From Paramuribaculum sp. (GTDB lineage Bacteria > Bacteroidota > Bacteroidia > Bacteroidales > Muribaculaceae), in the NCBI GenBank assembly GCA_029051835.1, contig JAIDKJ010000239.1:1-8959 (forward strand): a stretch of DNA of 8,959 nt, read 5' to 3'. Below, piece after piece: positions 6,872-8,959 of the stretch. How positions within the stretch are numbered: the first letter of the stretch is position 1; the number at the start of each line of letters is the position of its first letter. Position numbers and translations under genes: made by a program. A model generated the notes under the pieces. It was not told where the DNA came from. It was given only the letters and a program-made list of their open reading frames with translations, and searched no databases.

Positions 6872-8707
6872 ATGAACAACAGACTGCAACAACTGACCCG
6901 CTGCCTGGCGGCCTTCGTTATCGCGGCGGCCATAGCAGCCACCGCCTCGGCCGAAACCACCGTGGACATGAGATCGTACGGACTGCGCCCCGACTCCCGC
7001 GAAAACATGTCGCCTCGACTGACCAAAGCCCTCGCCGACATCAGCCGCCGCTACAACGGCAAGGGAGCCGTCACGCTGAAATTCGCGCCCGGCCGCTACA
7101 ACTTCCACCCCAAAGGGAGCCACACGAGAGAACTGTATATCTCCAACCATGACCAGACCAACCCCAAGCAGGTGGCATTCTGCATAGAGGGCATCGACAG
7201 CCTGTGCATAGACGGCAACGGCGCCGACTTCATATTCCACGGCACTATGATACCTGTGGCGGTCATCGGCTCTACCCACGTGACACTCCGCGACTTCCAC
7301 GTCGACTTCGAAAATCCGCATATAGCCCAGGCCACCATCGTAAGGTCGGATTCCACCGGCATAGAGTTTGAGGTGGCTCCGTGGGTAAAGGCCGGACACG
7401 ATAAAAAAGGATTCTTCACCACCGGCGAGGGATGGACCGAACGCCAGCGTGGCGCCATAGCCTTCGAACCCGGCACGAAACGCGTGGCCTACCGCACGGC
7501 CGACCTGTATCTGCCGCTCGACAGCGTGGTCAAGACCGCCCCGCGCCGCTATTTCGCCCCCCGGTGGCGCAACAGCGCCATGCGTCCGGGCATGGTAGTG
7601 GCCATGCGTTCATGGGCGCGCCCCACTCCGGGAATATTCCTGGCCGACTGCACCGACACGAAGATAGCCAACGTCAAGGTCCACTACGCACAGGGCATGG
7701 GACTGCTGGCACAGATGTGCTGCGACATAACGCTCGAGGGATTCGAGGTGGCTCTTCGCGGCGATGACGATCCGCGCTACTTCACCACCCAGGCCGACGC
7801 CACCCACTTCTCGGGATGCAAGGGGCATATCAGCTCCACCGGCGGACTCTACGAGGGGATGATGGACGACGCCATCAACGTCCACGGCACATATCTCAAA
7901 GTCGTAGGCCGACAGGGATCGCGCACGCTCCGCGCACGATATATGCACGGGCAGACCTACGGCTTCCGCTGGGGCGAACCGGGCGACACCGTGCAGCCTG
8001 TCGACGCGCCCGTCATGGAACCCTACGGCGACCCTCTCGTCATAGCATCGATAGAGCCGGCCGACGCCCCCTCCATAGCGGGAGCCAAAGAGTTTGAAAT
8101 CACCTTCACCACCGATATCGACACCGCCATCACCGCCGCCGGCGGCCGCTTCGGCCTTGAAAACCTGCAGTGGAGCCCGAGCGTGACATTCGCCGACAAC
8201 ACCGTGCGCAACAACCGCGCCCGCGGAAGCCTCTTCTCCACCCCGCGCCGTGTAGTGGCCGAGCGCAACCTCTTCGACCACACATCGGGCACCGCCATAC
8301 TGCTCTGCGGCGACTGCATGGGATGGTATGAAACCGGAGCCTGCCGCGACGTAGTAATCCGCGACAACCGCTTTGTCAACGCCCTGACCAGCCTCTACCA
8401 GTTTACGGAAGCCGTAATCTCCATCTACCCCGAAATCCACCGGCTGAAGGATCAGAAAGGCTATTTCCACGGCGGCAAAGGATATCCGGGCATCGTGATC
8501 GAAAACAATACGTTCGAAACATTCGACGCTCCGCTGCTCTACGCCAAATCGACCGACGGACTGATCTTCCGCCGCAACACGATAACGCATAACACCGACT
8601 TCGCACCGTTCCACCACAACCGGTTTGCCATAAAACTTCAGCATTGCCGGTCGGTGGAGATCACCGACAACATCGCTCCGTCGACACTGTCGATGATCGT
8701 GGAGTGA
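6872..8707 (+). CDS. glaB: GH110 family alpha-1,3-galactosidase, secreted beta-helix enzyme
   Basis: This 611-residue exo-acting glycoside hydrolase is predicted to remove terminal alpha-1,3-linked galactose, as in blood group B and linear Gal-alpha-1,3-Gal epitopes. From the ATG at 6872 there is a Sec signal peptide with likely cleavage after ASA (residue 27), so the enzyme is periplasmic or exported. The remainder is a right-handed beta-helix protein with family-typical stretches: FAPGRYNFHPKGS, ISNHDQTNPKQV, DFENPHIAQ, GRPTPGIF-like ARPTPGIF, RYFTTQADATHFSGC, EGMMDDAINVHGTY, and HTSGTAILLCGDC. D309 (in QADAT), D332 and D333 (in MMDDA) have the same spacing (23 and 24) as the active-site aspartates known from a structurally studied GH110 enzyme, so it should be an active inverting enzyme. 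The length fits the family. Choice between GlaA- and GlaB-type specificity is by resemblance to Bacteroides GlaB and is not certain. A longer start at 6827 would overlap the promoter. It is monocistronic, with no SusC/SusD or other glycosidase in view. Confidence 0.88.
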   Translation: MNNRLQQLTRCLAAFVIAAAIAATASAETTVDMRSYGLRPDSRENMSPRLTKALADISRRYNGKGAVTLKFAPGRYNFHPKGSHTRELYISNHDQTNPKQVAFCIEGIDSLCIDGNGADFIFHGTMIPVAVIGSTHVTLRDFHVDFENPHIAQATIVRSDSTGIEFEVAPWVKAGHDKKGFFTTGEGWTERQRGAIAFEPGTKRVAYRTADLYLPLDSVVKTAPRRYFAPRWRNSAMRPGMVVAMRSWARPTPGIFLADCTDTKIANVKVHYAQGMGLLAQMCCDITLEGFEVALRGDDDPRYFTTQADATHFSGCKGHISSTGGLYEGMMDDAINVHGTYLKVVGRQGSRTLRARYMHGQTYGFRWGEPGDTVQPVDAPVMEPYGDPLVIASIEPADAPSIAGAKEFEITFTTDIDTAITAAGGRFGLENLQWSPSVTFADNTVRNNRARGSLFSTPRRVVAERNLFDHTSGTAILLCGDCMGWYETGACRDVVIRDNRFVNALTSLYQFTEAVISIYPEIHRLKDQKGYFHGGKGYPGIVIENNTFETFDAPLLYAKSTDGLIFRRNTITHNTDFAPFHHNRFAIKLQHCRSVEITDNIAPSTLSMIVE

Positions 8708-8730
8708 TCATCCGACCCGCATACCGCAAC

Positions 8731-8773
8731 AAAGCCCTGTGCAGCGAGATAAAGATCTCCACACAGGGCTTTT
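8731..8773 (+). terminator. Two-part hairpin terminator of the GH110 gene
   Basis: A perfect 11-bp stem (AAAGCCCTGTG at 8731-8741 with CACAGGGCTTT at 8762-8772) encloses a second perfect 5-bp stem (GAGAT 8746-8750 with ATCTC 8755-8759) around an AAAG loop. The T-tract is short (8770-8773) and overlaps the stem. It lies 23 bases after the stop codon. Confidence 0.8.
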
Positions 8774-8829
8774 CAACGCTCTATAAAACAGGTCGGTGTG
8801 ATTTTTTTTAATAAAATCTGCTCCAATGC

Positions 8830-8860
8830 TTGCATATTTCATCCAAACGACGTAATTTTG
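8830..8860 (+). promoter_or_regulatory. Predicted promoter of the tRNA-Asn gene
   Basis: TAATTTTG at 8853-8860 is an exact TAnnTTTG -7 element, with TTG at 8830-8832 twenty bases upstream as the -33 element. Transcription should begin near 8867, about 27 bases before the mature tRNA 5' end. Confidence 0.7.
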
Positions 8861-8893
8861 CAGCACAATTCCTACGGGGACTGTATGTAAAAT

Positions 8894-8959
8894 GCTTCAA
8901 TAGCTCAGTTGGTTAGAGCACCTGACTGTTAATCAGGGGGTCGTTGGTTCAAGCCCATC
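8894..8959 (+). tRNA. tRNA-Asn (anticodon GTT), truncated by the window end
   Basis: The cloverleaf can be followed from the 5' acceptor strand GCTTCAA (8894-8900), then T8-A9, a D-arm with GCTC/GAGC stem and AGTTGGTTA loop, an anticodon stem CCTGA/TCAGG (8921-8925/8933-8937) with loop CTGTTAA, a 5-base variable loop, and T-stem GTTGG with loop TTCAAGC. The anticodon GTT at 8928-8930 decodes asparagine. The 3' acceptor strand and discriminator base lie beyond the window. The T-stem 3' strand CCATC leaves one T-T mismatch with GTTGG. Its own promoter lies just upstream. Confidence 0.93.

Noticed and set aside
6455..7399. A 314-codon minus-strand frame bridging the ctpA and GH110 starts.
   Set aside because: It overlaps two real genes and crosses both promoters; the composition is low-information antisense translation.
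7610..8644. A 344-codon open frame on the minus strand inside the GH110 gene.
   Set aside because: Antisense shadow of a clearly conserved enzyme, with a Val/Gly/Arg-rich translation and no family resemblance.
8894..8959. tRNA-Asn as an integration site of a mobile element.
   Set aside because: tRNA 3' ends often serve as attachment sites, but no integrase, direct repeat of the tRNA end or foreign gene is seen here, and the 3' end is outside the window.

Overview
The window looks like chromosomal DNA of a GC-rich gut member of the Bacteroidales, plausibly of the Muribaculaceae or a related family. The reasons are: Bacteroidota-type promoter elements (TAnnTTTG at -7 with a TTTG/TTG-like element about 19-20 bp upstream) before three transcription units; weak or absent Shine-Dalgarno sequences; a lipoprotein whose mature N-terminus resembles the Bacteroidota surface-export signal; a non-classical fumarate reductase/succinate dehydrogenase iron-sulfur subunit; and a GH110 alpha-galactosidase closely resembling the Bacteroides enzymes. 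The family-level placement is an inference from recognition of the proteins, not from a search.

Layout. Positions 1-902 (+ strand) hold the last codons of the flavoprotein subunit and the complete iron-sulfur subunit of a fumarate reductase/succinate dehydrogenase operon, closed by a strong intrinsic terminator (927-969). A convergent minus-strand block follows, read from right to left: ctpA (S41 processing protease, 4993-6660), then mfd (transcription-repair coupling factor, 1647-4996), whose start overlaps the ctpA stop as ATGA, then a small PepSY-like lipoprotein gene (1059-1580). Divergent from ctpA, on the + strand, is a single secreted GH110 alpha-1,3-galactosidase gene (6872-8707) with its own promoter and a two-part hairpin terminator. 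The window ends inside a tRNA-Asn(GTT) gene that has its own promoter.

The main anomaly is in mfd. The reading frame is broken by an apparent single-base deletion at about 4388/4389. Restoring one base joins two open frames into a 1116-residue protein of ordinary Mfd length with all its domains and helicase motifs, so this is either a very recent inactivating mutation or a sequencing/assembly error. Apart from that, the content is housekeeping (anaerobic respiration, envelope proteolysis, DNA repair, translation) plus one host-glycan-degrading enzyme outside any visible polysaccharide utilisation locus. I see no mobile element, CRISPR array, phage gene or clearly novel multi-gene system here. 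No gene-free stretch exceeds 300 bases; the longest (6661-6871) holds two divergent promoters.
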